DNA of 64,000 bases from Isoetes taiwanensis (Eukaryota > Streptophyta > Lycopodiopsida > Isoetales > Isoetaceae), in NCBI GenBank assembly GCA_021234155.1, contig JAJEKV010000030.1:3572761-3636760 (forward strand). Reading direction: 5' to 3'. The position numbers and the translations under genes are program-made. This document shows, piece after piece, positions 25,280 through 36,900 of this stretch. The notes beneath the pieces were generated by a model, which was not told the origin of the DNA, made no database searches, and worked only from the letters and a program-made list of their open reading frames with translations. Numbering within the stretch: position 1 is the first letter of the stretch; each line of letters starts with the position of its first letter.

Positions 25280-26260
25280 AGAATAAATTGTGTGTACTAA
25301 AGTCATCCGGAATAAGGAAATAATACTCAATGACACACACAATAGCCCAATAGCCAGGCATGCAGGTTTTATGAAGTCGTACTTCAAGATTAGAAGTAGC
25401 TACTTCTGGCCTGGCATAAAGAAGCAGATAGCCAGGTACATTCGAGAATATCAGCTATGTCAGCAGACGAAGGCAAAACAACTTCAAATTCCAGGAGTGT
25501 TGGAGCCATTGCCAATGCCAAATGCCAACTTCATAACAGAGCTGCCAAGAACCATAAGGGGCAAGGATGCCTTAATGGTGGTAGTGGACAAATTGTCAAA
25601 AATGGCGCATTTTATGCCATGCAGGACCATGGACACGGCATTGGATACCGTCACCTTATTCACAAAGAAGCTCTTCCGACTCCACGGAATGCCAAGAGAG
25701 ATAATGTCTGATAGAGATTCTAAGTTCATGAGTGCTTTCTGGCAAGACCTCTTCACCACAATCCAGACGAAGTTCTCGATGAGCACGGCGTATCATCCTC
25801 AGACGGATGGGCAGACAGAGCACATGAATAGCATACTCGAAGATATGTTGAGGAATTACATCTAAAACAAGCAATCAAAGTGGGACGATTATATTCACTT
25901 GGTGGAATTTGCATATAATAGCACCAAGCAAGAGTCGTCTCAAATGTCGTCGTTCATGATCAACTACGGCTACCAATGCTTGACCCCAGACACTTGGCAC
26001 AATCCCGTGTCCAAGGTAGAAGTATCCCAGCAGATGCTAGCTGACATGCAACAATTGGTGGAAGAAGTGAGATGATATCTTCTAGCAGCAAGACGCCCAC
26101 AGAAGAGTGTAGCCGATAAGTACAGAACAGTAAGAGAGTTCCAAGTAGGGGACAATGTGTAGCTAAAGATTAAAGTCAAGCAAGCGAAGCTCCACATCGG
26201 CAATTGCAAGAAACTTGCTCCAAGATGGGCTGGGCCGTTCAGGATAACTAAAAGAGTAGG
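25280..26260 (+). pseudogene. Ty3 integrase
   Basis: Inserts the DNA copy into the genome in intact elements. The zinc-binding HHCC domain reads THNSPIARHAGF...YFWPGIKKQI...YQLCQQTK, with the first Cys of CxxC replaced by Tyr. In the catalytic core, the segment that normally reads xDFIxxLP is ANFITELP, so the first Asp is Asn. The second Asp (MSDRDSKF) and Glu (DGQTEHMN) are kept. A stop follows RNYI at 25863, and later stops interrupt the C-terminal GPFRI/VFHVSLLK region. Confidence 0.88.
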
Positions 26261-26276
26261 TAACCAATGCTACAAG

Positions 26277-26624
26277 TTGGATCTGCCAGCACATCTCAAA
26301 ATCCGTAAGGTCTTCCATGTAAGTCTTCTGAAGAGACACACTCCTAATCCAGAGGAAGTATTGGAGACAACAGAGTTACTGGAAATGACGGAGGACCAGC
26401 TTGAGATCGTCCCAGAGGTTCTTCTTGACAGGTCCTATAAGAAAACAAGAAGATCCCAATTTCTCCAATACCTAGTGAAATGGATGCACTTGCCTGTGGA
26501 CGACGCTACGTGGGTACTACAAACAGATTTAAAGAAGCAGCCCCAATTCATGGAGCAATGCAAGGGTCGGCTCGTCACCGAAGTAGTCGACACCGAACCG
26601 ATAGGTGAGTGTGAGGTAGATTAA
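26277..26624 (+). pseudogene. integrase C-terminus with chromodomain
   Basis: After KIRKVFHVSLLKRH, the frame continues into EVLLDRSYKKTRRSQFLQYLV and KWMHLPVDDATWVLQTDL (about 26407-26540), a chromodomain at the usual place in chromovirus integrases. Such domains direct integration toward modified histone H3 in related elements. One aromatic-cage position (Y in QYLVKW) and the WxxxxxxxxTW-like spacing are visible. This frame is open from 26277 to its stop, the best-preserved segment of pol. Confidence 0.85.
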
Positions 26625-27294
26625 GAAGTCTACTCCCGTCACTATAGAAGTAGACGAAATTGAGAGATAAAAGGTCATTTAGTCGTGCATTGATAGGAAA
26701 ACACCTCTAGTCAATGCCTACTATGGGGAGGACGCCATCCTTCATGTCAAAGGCAATTAAAGGTGTAGGCATGTGTGATCATCTTAGGCATGATAGGGCG
26801 TTGTCTCCATGGCCAAGATGGAAGAAACATCATCTTCCTATACTGGGAGATCAGCCTTGCATCCATATAAATTGTAATTAAATGGGTGGTTCCTTAATAA
26901 CCAACTTTATAATAATTAAATATGTACTAATATAGTGTTGGACCTGCAGGCCAATAGGAGTGTCTAACGGAAAAAGGGTCGCACTGCGAAGACTTTCAAC
27001 ACATGTTTTGTCGTAATGTGTTGCAAGGAGACCAAACAGATCTTAAATTATAGAATTTTGAAACTTTGTTAATGATAATGGTGCAAACCATAAAATTTTG
27101 TGAATATTAGATGACAATGTAAGGGCTGAGATATCACCTTACTATAGTATGTTATAGAACAAGTGATGTGATGATGAAATTTAAACTTAAATATTACCTT
27201 GGGATAATTGTGTTGTAAAATTGTACGCATGGTATGTGTTGCAGGGTTCATGCAGGTTTCCAAGGAGGGGAGACACGGATGCCGAGGACAACAT

Positions 27295-27302
27295 AAGGTG
27301 GA
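27295..27302 (+). other. polypurine tract of the Ty3 element
   Basis: AAGGTGGA abuts the first base of the 3' LTR. A second purine-rich run, AAGGAGGGGAGA, lies 30 bp upstream (27262-27273) and could serve the same role. Confidence 0.6.
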
Positions 27303-28827
27303 TTAGACGTTCCAAAGATAATATACGGTCCAAATACGTATATTATACTGCCACGTCACGCATACATGTCACCATGACAAGTACTTGAGAGCCATAAAGA
27401 GTTGCGGCTAGGGGGCAACCTCATATGTTGCACATGTATATTAAACATATACAATTAAACCCCTTTGCCAAATGGCAAAGCCCCATTGGTCCCTTCTAAC
27501 CTAAACCTAAAAGGACATGTAAAAGGAACAAAAGGAGAAAATCTAAACCCTTTCCATTTTCGCATTTTAGCTTCCTTGGGTCATTCCGGCCAAGCCAAGC
27601 TGCTAGTCCGCATTGCCAAGCACCGCCAAGCCGCTTTTACACATCAGTTTTCCCAGTTCCCAGGAGCAGCGGCATTCAACCCCAACGAAGGCATGGACGC
27701 GATTCGAGGAGCAGGAGCAAGCCAAGGATCGTGTAACCCGTGATTCCGCAGTAAAAAGTCGACTTTTAATCCGCAATGAGCTAGATAGTATGGTAGATCA
27801 GTCTTAGCAGCCTTATAGATCTCAAGATCGCCAGCCTTAACGAATGAACCTAACTATGTATGTTTAGGTAGATAGATTAGATATTATTCAGTATCTTAGT
27901 TCTTTTACGATGATGATGTTCTATTCTATGCTCTTCGGTGTATGTGGGAAGGGGGGTAGAGGCCCTGAAACCTTCAGTAGCAGATGATTCTAGATAACCC
28001 TCATTAATTCCCACCAATGCGTCCGTGTACAAGAGCCCGCCTGGTTGTGAGTGGCGAGGCTAGACCGGTGGAATAAGGAGGACTTGTCCCTTCACTGATA
28101 GATCTGTCTGGTGTGTAAAGCCTACCAGGGATCTCACCGGGCTAGGCTTAATGGTTTTCCACTGCGTGTGGGCAAGCCATGAGCTTGACACCTCTTGGGT
28201 GATGAATCACCTTCAATGAGGTTCAAGTCGAAGAAGGGCAAGGTCTCTCTACCCGCATGTGAAGGCATGCATGTCTCTAGAGGGGTTGTTTCCCCCCCCT
28301 CATCGGGCTGGGGAGATGAAACCCAAAGAGTAGCTCCTTTTGGCTACGCGACTGGCAAAGCTACGGTCCAGTCCCTAGACTCTTCAACCTACTCGCAGTG
28401 TACACCGGAGGGCCGGATGGAGCGGACTACCCAACAACCATAACCTATGCCCCACCACTTCGTATGAATTCCCCCGTCAAGCAATGGTTTCGAGACCTGC
28501 CTTCGCCTATACCTCGAGTTTGAGCCTTGGGTAAGATCTCCCATGTGATGGTGATATTGTTGATGTGTTTATACATGTATAAAGGGTGCGCCACCCTTCG
28601 AGGTGACTCGCTTTGCATTTGATGTCATGTGCTTACGTTTATTCACGCTTCTGCAGCTAGATCGGTCCCGAGGGAAGACGGGACAAATGAGCCATCCATT
28701 CTTTCTCATTGATCCATTGCTAAAGGATTGGTGTTAGGTGGATGGCCTCTGTCAACGTGGCTGCTAGGGGGATGGACTCCGCCTTCCAATACGATGGGAG
28801 CATCGTGAGAAGAAGTAGGAGACGCCA
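27303..28827 (+). repeat. 3' LTR of the Ty3 element
   Basis: Collinear with the 5' LTR from TTAGACGTTCC (TGTGACGTTCC in the 5' copy) to GACGCCA. It contains roughly 90 bp near 28569-28660 not found in the 5' LTR, so one LTR gained or lost that block after insertion. The flank continues CAAAAC, matching the base run before the 5' LTR. Confidence 0.9.
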
Positions 28828-29070
28828 CAAAACCTATATAGAAAGCTTTGCCACGCTTGGTGGCAAAAAAAAATTTCGTCTCCCCGCAAAAACAGGGGCA
28901 TGTTCATCTGCATCTGAAACTACATTTGACAAAGTAGAGATGCAAATTTGCTGCATCAACATATGTCACTGATCAGATTGCAAAAAAGAGCGTTGCCATA
29001 GAGTATCTCTGTATACTTTAGCGAGTCCAAATAGAAAGTTTTTTGACAAGAATAGAAAGTTTTCAAAACC

Positions 29071-29510
29071 GATGATACTTTGGAAATGGTAGTAGGTGTG
29101 AGTAAGCTCCTCATAGGTGATGCTTTGGAATTGGTGGTAGGTATAACTAAGCTCTTAATGGGTGGTACTTTAGAATTGATAGTAGATGTTGATAGTATGT
29201 GTGTTTCAGCTCCTCATAGGTGATGTTATGGAATTGGCAGTAGGTATAAGTAAGCTCTTCATGGGTAGTGCTTTGGAATTGGCAGTACTTATGAATAAGT
29301 AGTAGGTGGTAGTAAGTTCCCCATCAATTGATCAATGAATGTTGAGTAACATAGGTATGAACCTATAGGCGTTCCTCGTGGATGATACTTTGGAATTTGG
29401 TAGTAGGTCAACTCCTCATGTGTGATATTTTTGAATTGGTAGTAGGTATATATAAGTGATATTTAGAATTGGTAGTAAATATGGTAAAAGTCCTCATGGA
29501 TAATACTTTG
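29071..29510. repeat. degenerate minisatellite, unit about 50 bp
   Basis: GGTGATGCTTTGGAATTGGT, AGTAGGTATAAGTAAGCTC and CTCATAGGTGAT recur at least seven times with substitutions and small indels. No coding potential. Confidence 0.8.
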
Positions 29511-29514
29511 AAAT

Positions 29515-29890
29515 CCAAGCCAAGGCCGAGGGCCTTCGGCCAAGGATTATTGCCAAAACTCCGTCAAGGGTGTGGTCGAGGCCGAGGAGTCAGTGCAAGA
29601 GAAAAGGGTCCAAACTGAGGCGAGGCCTAGGCCGAGCCGAGAAATAGTACCAAAGAAAAGGGGCTGCCCTGAGTAAGAGCCAGTTCACATGTAGTGAAAG
29701 GCGCCATCATCGCCATGTAAAAAGGCTCACCCTTTTACATGGACCATCATCTGCCATCGCCGATTAGCATAGGGCAAAACAGGGCCCCTCTCCGACGAGG
29801 TTGTATGTGAACCCAGCTTAAGGCGAGGACTTGGCCGCCGAATGGAGGAATAGTGCCCAAGAAAAGGGCCCGCCCTAACTTTTCTAGTTA
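29515..29890. repeat. GC-rich repeats with a nested MITE-like inverted repeat
   Basis: GGCCGAG/GGCGAG phrases and two versions of ATAGTRCCMAAGAAAAGGG (near 29645 and 29850) indicate an old tandem duplication. Between them, 29676-29818 is bounded by GAGCCAGTTCACATGTA and the inverse TGTATGTGAACCCAGCT, with TAA on both sides. This is consistent with a small Tourist-like insertion. Confidence 0.5.
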
Positions 29891-30492
29891 GGGTGAAATC
29901 ACACTATACGGGGTTCTCCAAGATGACGTGTCAACGAGGGTTAACCAAATTTCGTGGAAACTACCTGAATCGATCACACCAAACGAAAAGAACAGGCCAC
30001 ACATCACGCCACGGCAGCCGAAATCCTGAGAACGCGGGAAACCAATCTGCAGCACCTGCGCTTGGATGGATTTGCCTCAGGGATCACGCGCTTCAAGTAC
30101 TTCGTCTTCTGTGCAGATTTGAGAGCCTAATGCGGAACCTGGATAAGTTTTCTTCCACAGCTTTTGTTGACATGGTTCTAGAACGCAACATACTTCTTTG
30201 CCTCTGATGCTTTGCTTTAAATGCCTTTTTATCAGTTTAACTGATGGAACAGAAAGTGAATTACAATCTGAGAGGCCGTCAAACTTCAAATTGCTACTTG
30301 TTCTTCTTCAACTAATGCAAGTTACGCATAACTCATTATTCTTGCTACATCTCGTGGCTCCTTCAATGGATGAGGTCAGTCTTGGCATTGTTATCCGCTT
30401 CCATTCAAGTATTTTTTTGTGAAAATACTCCAAGAAGAATATGGCAATATAATCGGGACCGTGATTAGATTTGGTTCTCGCACACACATACA

Positions 30493-31390
30493 ATGATCTT
30501 GATTTCAAAAAAGGTTATGGATTTCCGAGGCACATTCCAATACTTGTGTTATGAGTTAAGCCCTATCATGCAAAGAAAGAACACAAAGTTTAGAATGGCT
30601 ATTCCAGTTGAAAATAAGATCATGATGGCATTGACAAGGTTAGCCACAGGGAACACCATAATGGTATTTGCAAATTCATTTCGAGATGGATAATGCGAAC
30701 GGTCCAAAATGCAAAGTTGATAGAATTTGCAGAATGTGTCAATACATGCTTGAAGGAATTGTACATCAAGTGGCCATCACCGCACAGCTTGAAAAAGTTA
30801 GCATAAGAGTTTGAAAGCATTCATGTGTCCCATTTGTTGTTGGCACTATAGATGGCAGTCATATTCCCATTATTGGTCCTAAGATATCGCCTCAAGAATA
30901 CTACAATAGAAAGGGCTTCCACTCTATTTTATTGCAGCTTATAGTGAGCAAAGAAAGGGCTTATTTGAGACTTTGATATTGGGTGGCCGTGAAGCATCCA
31001 TGATTGGACACTTTTCCAAAGATCTGCCAGCGGTCATCGTGATCATGAGCGGTTTCCTTGCTCCTTATCGCTTGGTAGGCGATATGCCGCATATCCACCT
31101 CGAATTACATGCTCAAATTGGCTCAAAGGAAGCAAGGACGGTCTTTCAAGAGAGCAAGATATTGAACTATGTCCAATGAAGCACAAGAATGCCCGTAGAA
31201 CAAGCGCTTGGTAGGTCGAAAGCTAGATTCGTGGATTCGCTAAAGCGAAAATGACATGGATTTGGAAAATGTGGTGACTGTTGTGGCAGCTTGTTTAGTA
31301 TTACATAACTTGTGCATTGTGCATAATGACGGATTTGATGATAACTAGGTTTCATAAGCAAAAGAAGAGCTTCACCAGTCCATGATTCAT
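30493..31390 (+). pseudogene. PIF/Harbinger transposase (DDE_Tnp_4)
   Basis: DDE transposase of the surrounding element. The N-terminal part, FQYLCYELSPIMQRKNTKFR, then AIPVENKIMMALTRLATGN (30520-30660), matches the conserved helical region of plant PIF transposases. It continues after a stop as EFAECVNTCLKELYIKWPSP. The core contains VVGTIDGSHIPIIGPKISP and YYNRKGFHSILLQ (about 30835-30945), including the first catalytic Asp. RMPVEQALGRSKARF (about 31185) and CLVLHNLCI-like sequence near 31290 are the C-terminal landmarks. Stops at 30690, 30807 and 30977 and frame changes make it inactive. Confidence 0.88.
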
Positions 31391-32289
31391 GAAAGAGAGG
31401 TCCAATCATGCAAGCGACTTCGTATCTAGTGGTGGACGGTAGGTGTCAATGTTGTTGATGACATTCGTGACTTGCATGGCACTTCATTGACGGAGACGAG
31501 GGCATTGGTTAGAAGCACGTAAAGTGATGATATGGTGGAGCCTACGACAAAGAAATGAGGTCGTAAATCGGCCTGGCCGCTTAACCTCTCGGTAACTGGA
31601 GATCCCCACCTGGAAATCCCGCTTGCTTCTTCTGCACTCCCAACAACACGTTCCCAGAATATTGCTCACCCTGATCCTTCAGCAATCCGGCTGCAATCTA
31701 TCGCCTTCCAAAATGTTCCACCATCACAAAAAAGACTTCTTTCCCATGGAAAACTCCTTTCCAATAAATCAAGAATAATATTGTTGCGCTTATATAACCT
31801 AGCAATGCCCTTGCATGCATGCATGCATGCACACACTGCATGCATGGACACATTGCATGCATGTATTCCTAGCACATAATCATTTATTTTACTTTTGAAA
31901 ATGCACTCTTGTATAATGGCAACGTTACTTACATCTTAGTGTTGGTGCTATGTTGCTAGGTCCGTTACAGGCTGCCAGACGAAATGCTATTGCCAGAGCT
32001 ATGTATGTGAACAAAAGTGATGAGTTAATGAATACGAAAAAGAACTAATCATGTAAGAACATTCCATGTCAGTGATCTTCTTTTAATAAAATGATCTTCA
32101 TTCAATTAAGTGGCTAAGCTGCCCACCCCGCTGTTTTCCCTTTGCCTGCACCTAACAAACACGAATCAGCTGCATCAGGTATAAAGATTCCATTTGCTAA
32201 GTGTTCGATTCCTGACAGTGTTGACAAAGGGTCCGTGTAAACGCAATGGTTACTCCTTAACTCTCACTGGTTACGCAATGGTAAACTTC

Positions 32290-33060
32290 TCAATAAATGC
32301 ATCCAATGGTGGATATCCATGACATAGACCAACAATGTAATTTGAATATTCTGGTGGCAAAAACCGCCCCAAACTTTGTTTCACAATGGTTGCGCTTTGA
32401 AGAAGACAGTTTATTGTGTTCATGACAATGCCTTGCTGAAGATTCAAGAGGAAGCTGATAAGATAAATGTTGTTGCTGCATTGCTTTAGTGAGCTCTTTT
32501 GAAGTCTCTAGCACTTCTCCCATCATGTCCAATGCAAACATCTTATTTTTCTTCTTCATATTGGCAGAAGGCATAGCTTCCTTCTTCACTTGCACTTGAC
32601 ATGTACCTTCAAATTTTGGGTGAGGTCATCGTCCGCTTTCATTTCAGCTTCTTCTTCTTCTATATCAATGGCCTCCCGCATGAACATGTTTAACATTTGC
32701 CTTCTCGTAAAAGTAGTCATCCATAAGTTCAAAGTATGGGCAGCTCTCCATGCGATCATTACCGTAAATAGAGTTCCGTAATATCCTCCCGGTATAACTT
32801 AAACAATGATTTAAATTTCTACCACATGCCTTATCATCTCATTTAAAGTCCAACAAGTGGCCACAACTCACGGTAAACCTTTACCCCATAAATTAGTGCC
32901 TTGACGAAGTTGCTTTAAAAACAAGTGGTTTAGCTCTCCTCTTGCATGAATCAAAATAATAACGTGATTTTCTTTCCACCAACGACTTTATCGAAGATCT
33001 TCTTTCACACTGTCTTCTAAGGTCACCAGCGGCTTTCTTTGCAAAGAAGTTTCTTTACTT
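32290..33060 (-). pseudogene. Harbinger Myb/SANT-like partner protein
   Basis: Minus-strand fragments read FMREAIDIEEEEAEMKADDD (about 32690-32630) and NMKKKNKMFALDMMGEVL followed by ETSKELTKAMQQQ (about 32565-32480). These resemble the C-terminal half of the Myb/SANT-like second protein of PIF/Harbinger elements, which helps the transposase bind DNA and enter the nucleus. The SANT part expected upstream (32750-33060) is too eroded for me to mark. Its position opposite the transposase supports the assignment. Confidence 0.55.
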
Positions 33061-33878
33061 TGGTGGTGCCCGCTTTGCTTTCTCTTGCTTTGAGATATAA
33101 GGGATTTTTAACAAAAGCAATTTGAGTGCGTTGTGCTAGCAAAAAACTAGATGTCAATCTTGGGCAAGGACTCATGGTGCATTTTCAAAAAGATGATGGA
33201 AGGGCACTTTCCGAGGCAAGGCTTGAGGGAATACAACAGATGCAAAGTGGAATTGGTGTGCATGTAGCAACAAATGCATTTTGGTTTGCAGGGAAGTGAA
33301 AAAAAGTATGTGTAGAAGGAGGAACCTGTTGGTAATATGTGGCGCATGGAAGAAATAGGTGGTTGACCCGCATGAGCATTGCTATCCTTCTCTTGTGATC
33401 TTGAAACGCTGTTTGCACATCCGCAGAGATCAAAAAAGTCCGAAAGAAATGAATCTTGAAAGAATTTAGTGGTTGATGCCTACAAGTTCTTAGCATAGAT
33501 ACAGGACTCGAGTGAACAATTACACATAAAATTGAAAGCTACCTAGTTAGCAAAAATCAAGTGCACCCGTTCTTGTGCTCGATAAACTTGCCCCTCAATT
33601 CTTCAATCGAATGTTTGTGCTTGATGACTGAAAAGAACAGAGGCGCTGGCGCTGAATCGGAGATATGCACCACGCCACAAAAAATGGGATGACGTGGGAC
33701 CGAGATCACGGAGGGGCAGTTCTCCCACCCATCCCTCGTTCGCCCCTCAACGCCTGGCCGACTCTGAACAAATCTGCTAGTGTGATAGGTTCCACTCTTC
33801 CTTTGCCAACGTGGCAAAATTTAGTTGGGTTTAAAAAACGGAAGTAGGGGGAGGGGCAATAGTGTGATTTCACCCTTA

Positions 33879-34434
33879 GTCTATAAAACAATCATCGAAG
33901 CATAAAAATGGTAACCATTGATGGTGGAAGGCCGGTCTTGTCTATTTGGGTCCTTTCAATTGGCAACTCTTGCTTGGAGTTTATTTAGGCTCGTACCGTC
34001 GAAGATATTTTTCAACCATAGATCACAATCCATTCTAATGCCATATGGCATTTGCCAACTTCGGGCGGAGTTCATAGGTTCTATTTTCTTCTTTTCTTGA
34101 TCGAGTAGTCTATTCTATTCTCACAAAGAAGATTTAGGCTGATCTGTGTAATATCTTCCCAAATAAGGGCGGGAGGATGATACCTAACGAATAACCAGTT
34201 GCTGCATCCAGCCTTTGAATTATGATCTGGAAAAACCGCTTCTGTCTGATGAACCTCATGGGATCCACGACAGACAGTCTAGATGCAGGTTAAATGGCAG
34301 TTCCTCACAACAAGTCTAGATTCGTTCCAAAGGTATTCCATCTTTTAACATATATCTTGTACTTCTGGAAATGAATAAGGATCAATAAATGCACTTCTTA
34401 GCTTAGATAGCGCATCACTAGTAAACATGCAAAG
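33879..34434. other. intergenic, upstream of PPR gene
   Basis: No gene recognised. It would contain the promoter and 5' UTR of the PPR gene, but I see no clear TATA box at a convincing position. Confidence 0.4.
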
Positions 34435-36756
34435 ATGTTCCCTAGGACACTTTGTGGAAATGGTCAACTGAAAAGAGCATTTGAAACTGTAGAAACGCTG
34501 AATCCAAATACGTGGATTTTCTTAGAATCTTCTTTTCGTTTGTTGCAAGAGTGCACCAAGACTAATGCTATAGCAGAAGGGAAACGTATCCATGCCAATA
34601 CCATGAGAAGTTTAGTGGACCCTAACATGATAATGTGGAACACACTTATCAATATGTATGTAAAATGTGGTAGACTTGAAGAAGCTTGTGATGTGGTTAA
34701 CAGTATGCCTATGCGAAATGAATTTATCTGGACATCAATCATCGCAGGCTATGCTCAAAAAACGAAATGGTAGAGGTGCTCTGAAAATTTTCCAGCACAT
34801 GAAGCAAAGAGGGGTATTACAGAACAAAGTCACTTTTGTTTGCGCCTTGAATGCATGCATTTGCATTCTCTCTGTGCAACATGGTAAGCAATTCCATGCC
34901 AGCATTCTGAAGGCTGGGTATGGAACAGATGATTTTGTGGCAAATACCCTTGTTCACATGTATACCAAATGTGCGAGCATAGAGGACGCATGGGATATAT
35001 TTGAGAGAGTAAATACACGGGGCGTTTTCATGTGGACTACCATTATTGCTGGGTATGCTGAAATTGGAAACTGTGGGATGTCTTTAGGACTATTCGCACA
35101 AATGCTTGTGGACAGAGTACAACCCAATGAGTTCACATTTCTGAGTGTTTTAGAGGCATGCTCAGTTTTAGAGCGGGCAAAACATATCCATTCATATATA
35201 TTGAGCACTAATTACAAACTTGATATGTTTGTTACTAGTAGTTTGGTTTGTACATACATCAAATCTGGAGGCATGCATGCTGCATGTGACATATTTGATC
35301 GGTTGCCTAAAAGAGATGTAGTATCTTGGAATACAATGATTGGAGGGCATGTGGAAGGTGGTTATGGAAGAGAAGCTCTTTGCCTCTTTAGGCACATGAT
35401 ATTTGAAGGAATGAAACCGGATGAGGTCACACTCAGCAAAGTTCTAGCGGCATGTAGTGTGATGGACACCAACGAAGAAGGAAAGTATGTCCATTCTATT
35501 ATCTTGAGGGCTGAATGCCAACAAGATGCATTTGTGTGCCGTGCCCTCATTGACATGTATGCTAAAACTGGTAGAATAGAAGATGCCTGCCAATCATTTA
35601 ACACTTCCGTTGTACACAATGTATACATATGTACTACAATGATAGGAGGCTATGCAGAACAAGGATATAGAAGGGAAGCCTTAAAGACTTTTGAACAAAT
35701 GCAACAGGAGGGTATGGAAACAAGTGAAATTACATTGGTTGCAACTCTTAATGCATGCAGTAGGTTACACGAGGGAAAGTGCATTCATGCTCGGATAGTG
35801 AAAGTGAGACCCAAGTTGGACAGCGCCATTTACTGTGCTCTCATCGATATGTATGTCAAACATGGGAGCATAGGAGATGCCTATCAAATATTTTACAGCT
35901 TATCCATAAGGAATATAATTATTTGGACTACTATGATTGTAGGATATTCTGAGCAGGGCTATAACAAGGAGGCATTAGAGTTGTTTCAGCAAATGCAAGC
36001 AGAAGGAATGAAACCAAATAATATTACTTTGCTTACTCTTCTGAATGTATGTGGTAGTCTAGCTTCATTAGATGGGGGAAAATACATCCATGCAAATGTT
36101 CTGCAGAATAAACATGAATCTGATTGCGTTTTAGGTAGTGCTCTTGCTGACATGTATACCAAGTGTGGAAATATAAAGGATGGTTGTATCGTGTTTGACA
36201 GGTTTATGAGAGATGCTGTGTCGTGGAACATAATGCTTTCAGCATACTTTAACATGGTAATGGTGAAGCAGCTCTTGATCTGGTTGTTCCTATGCTTTTA
36301 GAAGGAATAAGGCCTAACAAGGTTACATTTATTTCTCTGCTTCATGCTTGTGGCCATGCCCAGCTGACGAGTGAAGGGTGCCATTACTTCAGCTTTTTCA
36401 GTCAAGATCATGGGGTTGCACTGGAAGTGCAGCATTATGCTTGTATGGTAGATCTTCTTGGTCAAGTAGGATGGTTGGACGAAGCCCATCAATTTATAGG
36501 AATGATGCCTTGCTTAGCAACTGCAGATATATGGATGTTTCTTCTCAGTGCGTGCAGAATCTATGGTGTTATGAGTTTAGCAGAAGATGCTGTTGTGAAT
36601 GTTTTGATGGTGGAACCTACGAGAGTTGAAGCCTATCTTTTGTTATGCAGTATATATGCCATGGTCAACATCTCACCAAATTTAAATGTGGAAGTCTCTT
36701 CCCATGTGAGGCATGACATTACTATATGCAATCAGCCTCTTTCCAGATCCCTCTAA
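34435..36756 (+). pseudogene. PLS-class PPR protein, two compensating 1-nt indels
   Basis: RNA-binding pentatricopeptide-repeat protein of the organelle RNA-editing type. It is intronless, starting MFPRTLCGNGQLK at 34435. More than a dozen repeats follow, with landmarks such as GKRIHANTMRSLVDPNMIMW, NTLINMYVKCGRLEEA, WTTIIAGYAEIGN, VSWNTMIGGHVEGGYGREAL and ADMYTKCGNIKDG. From 36355 the E-type end reads ACGHAQLTSEGCHYF, HYACMVDLLGQVGWLDEA and LLLCSIYA. The frame shifts by +1 in an A-run at about 34757 and back by -1 at about 36252 (AACATGG where AACCATGG is expected), so the outer parts share one frame. Either a young pseudogene or two sequencing errors. A trace resembling a DYW start (EEIAEIKAKISGLKG) lies at 36826-36900 in broken sequence. 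The N-terminus gives no clear transit peptide. Confidence 0.85.
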
Positions 36757-36900
36757 TTAGGGCATGGATGCTCATAAACATCACACGTATTTGAAGAAAT
36801 GGGCGACCCTTAGGGTTTTTCCTCCAGAGAAGAAATTGCTGAAATTAAAGCAAAAATTAGTGGGCTGAAAGGATCCCACACTCAGATTGACCATCTGTAG

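Larger units (their letters stand above)
15588..28827 (+). mobile_element. Ty3/gypsy chromovirus, full-length borders, dead
   Basis: A 13.2-kb LTR retrotransposon. Direct LTRs lie at 15588-17002 and 27303-28827. The flanks carry CAAAAC on both sides (15582-15587 and 28828-28833), an apparent 5-6 bp target duplication. A primer-binding site follows the 5' LTR and a purine tract abuts the 3' LTR. Internal order is gag, protease, RT, RNase H, integrase, chromodomain, which is the Ty3 order. Coding parts are broken by stops and frameshifts. Where I compared the LTRs (first 150 bp), they differ at roughly one base in nine, mostly C/T and G/A changes often at CpG. This suggests an old, methylated copy. 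Confidence 0.9.
29891..33875 (+). mobile_element. PIF/Harbinger DNA transposon with intact borders
   Basis: Perfect 17-bp terminal inverted repeats, GGGTGAAATCACACTAT, at 29891-29907 and in reverse complement at 33859-33875. They are flanked by TTA on both sides (29888-29890 and 33876-33878), the 3-bp target duplication typical of PIF/Harbinger. Inside are the two genes of this superfamily in convergent orientation: a transposase (+) and a Myb-like partner (-). Both are disrupted. Confidence 0.92.

Noticed and set aside
29071-29510. CRISPR-like array
   Set aside because: Units are degenerate and contiguous with no constant repeat/unique spacer structure; the host is a plant.
31810-31865. (GCAT)n palindromic runs as a possible regulatory array
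   Set aside because: Simple alternating GCAT microsatellite inside the Harbinger element; nothing else supports function.
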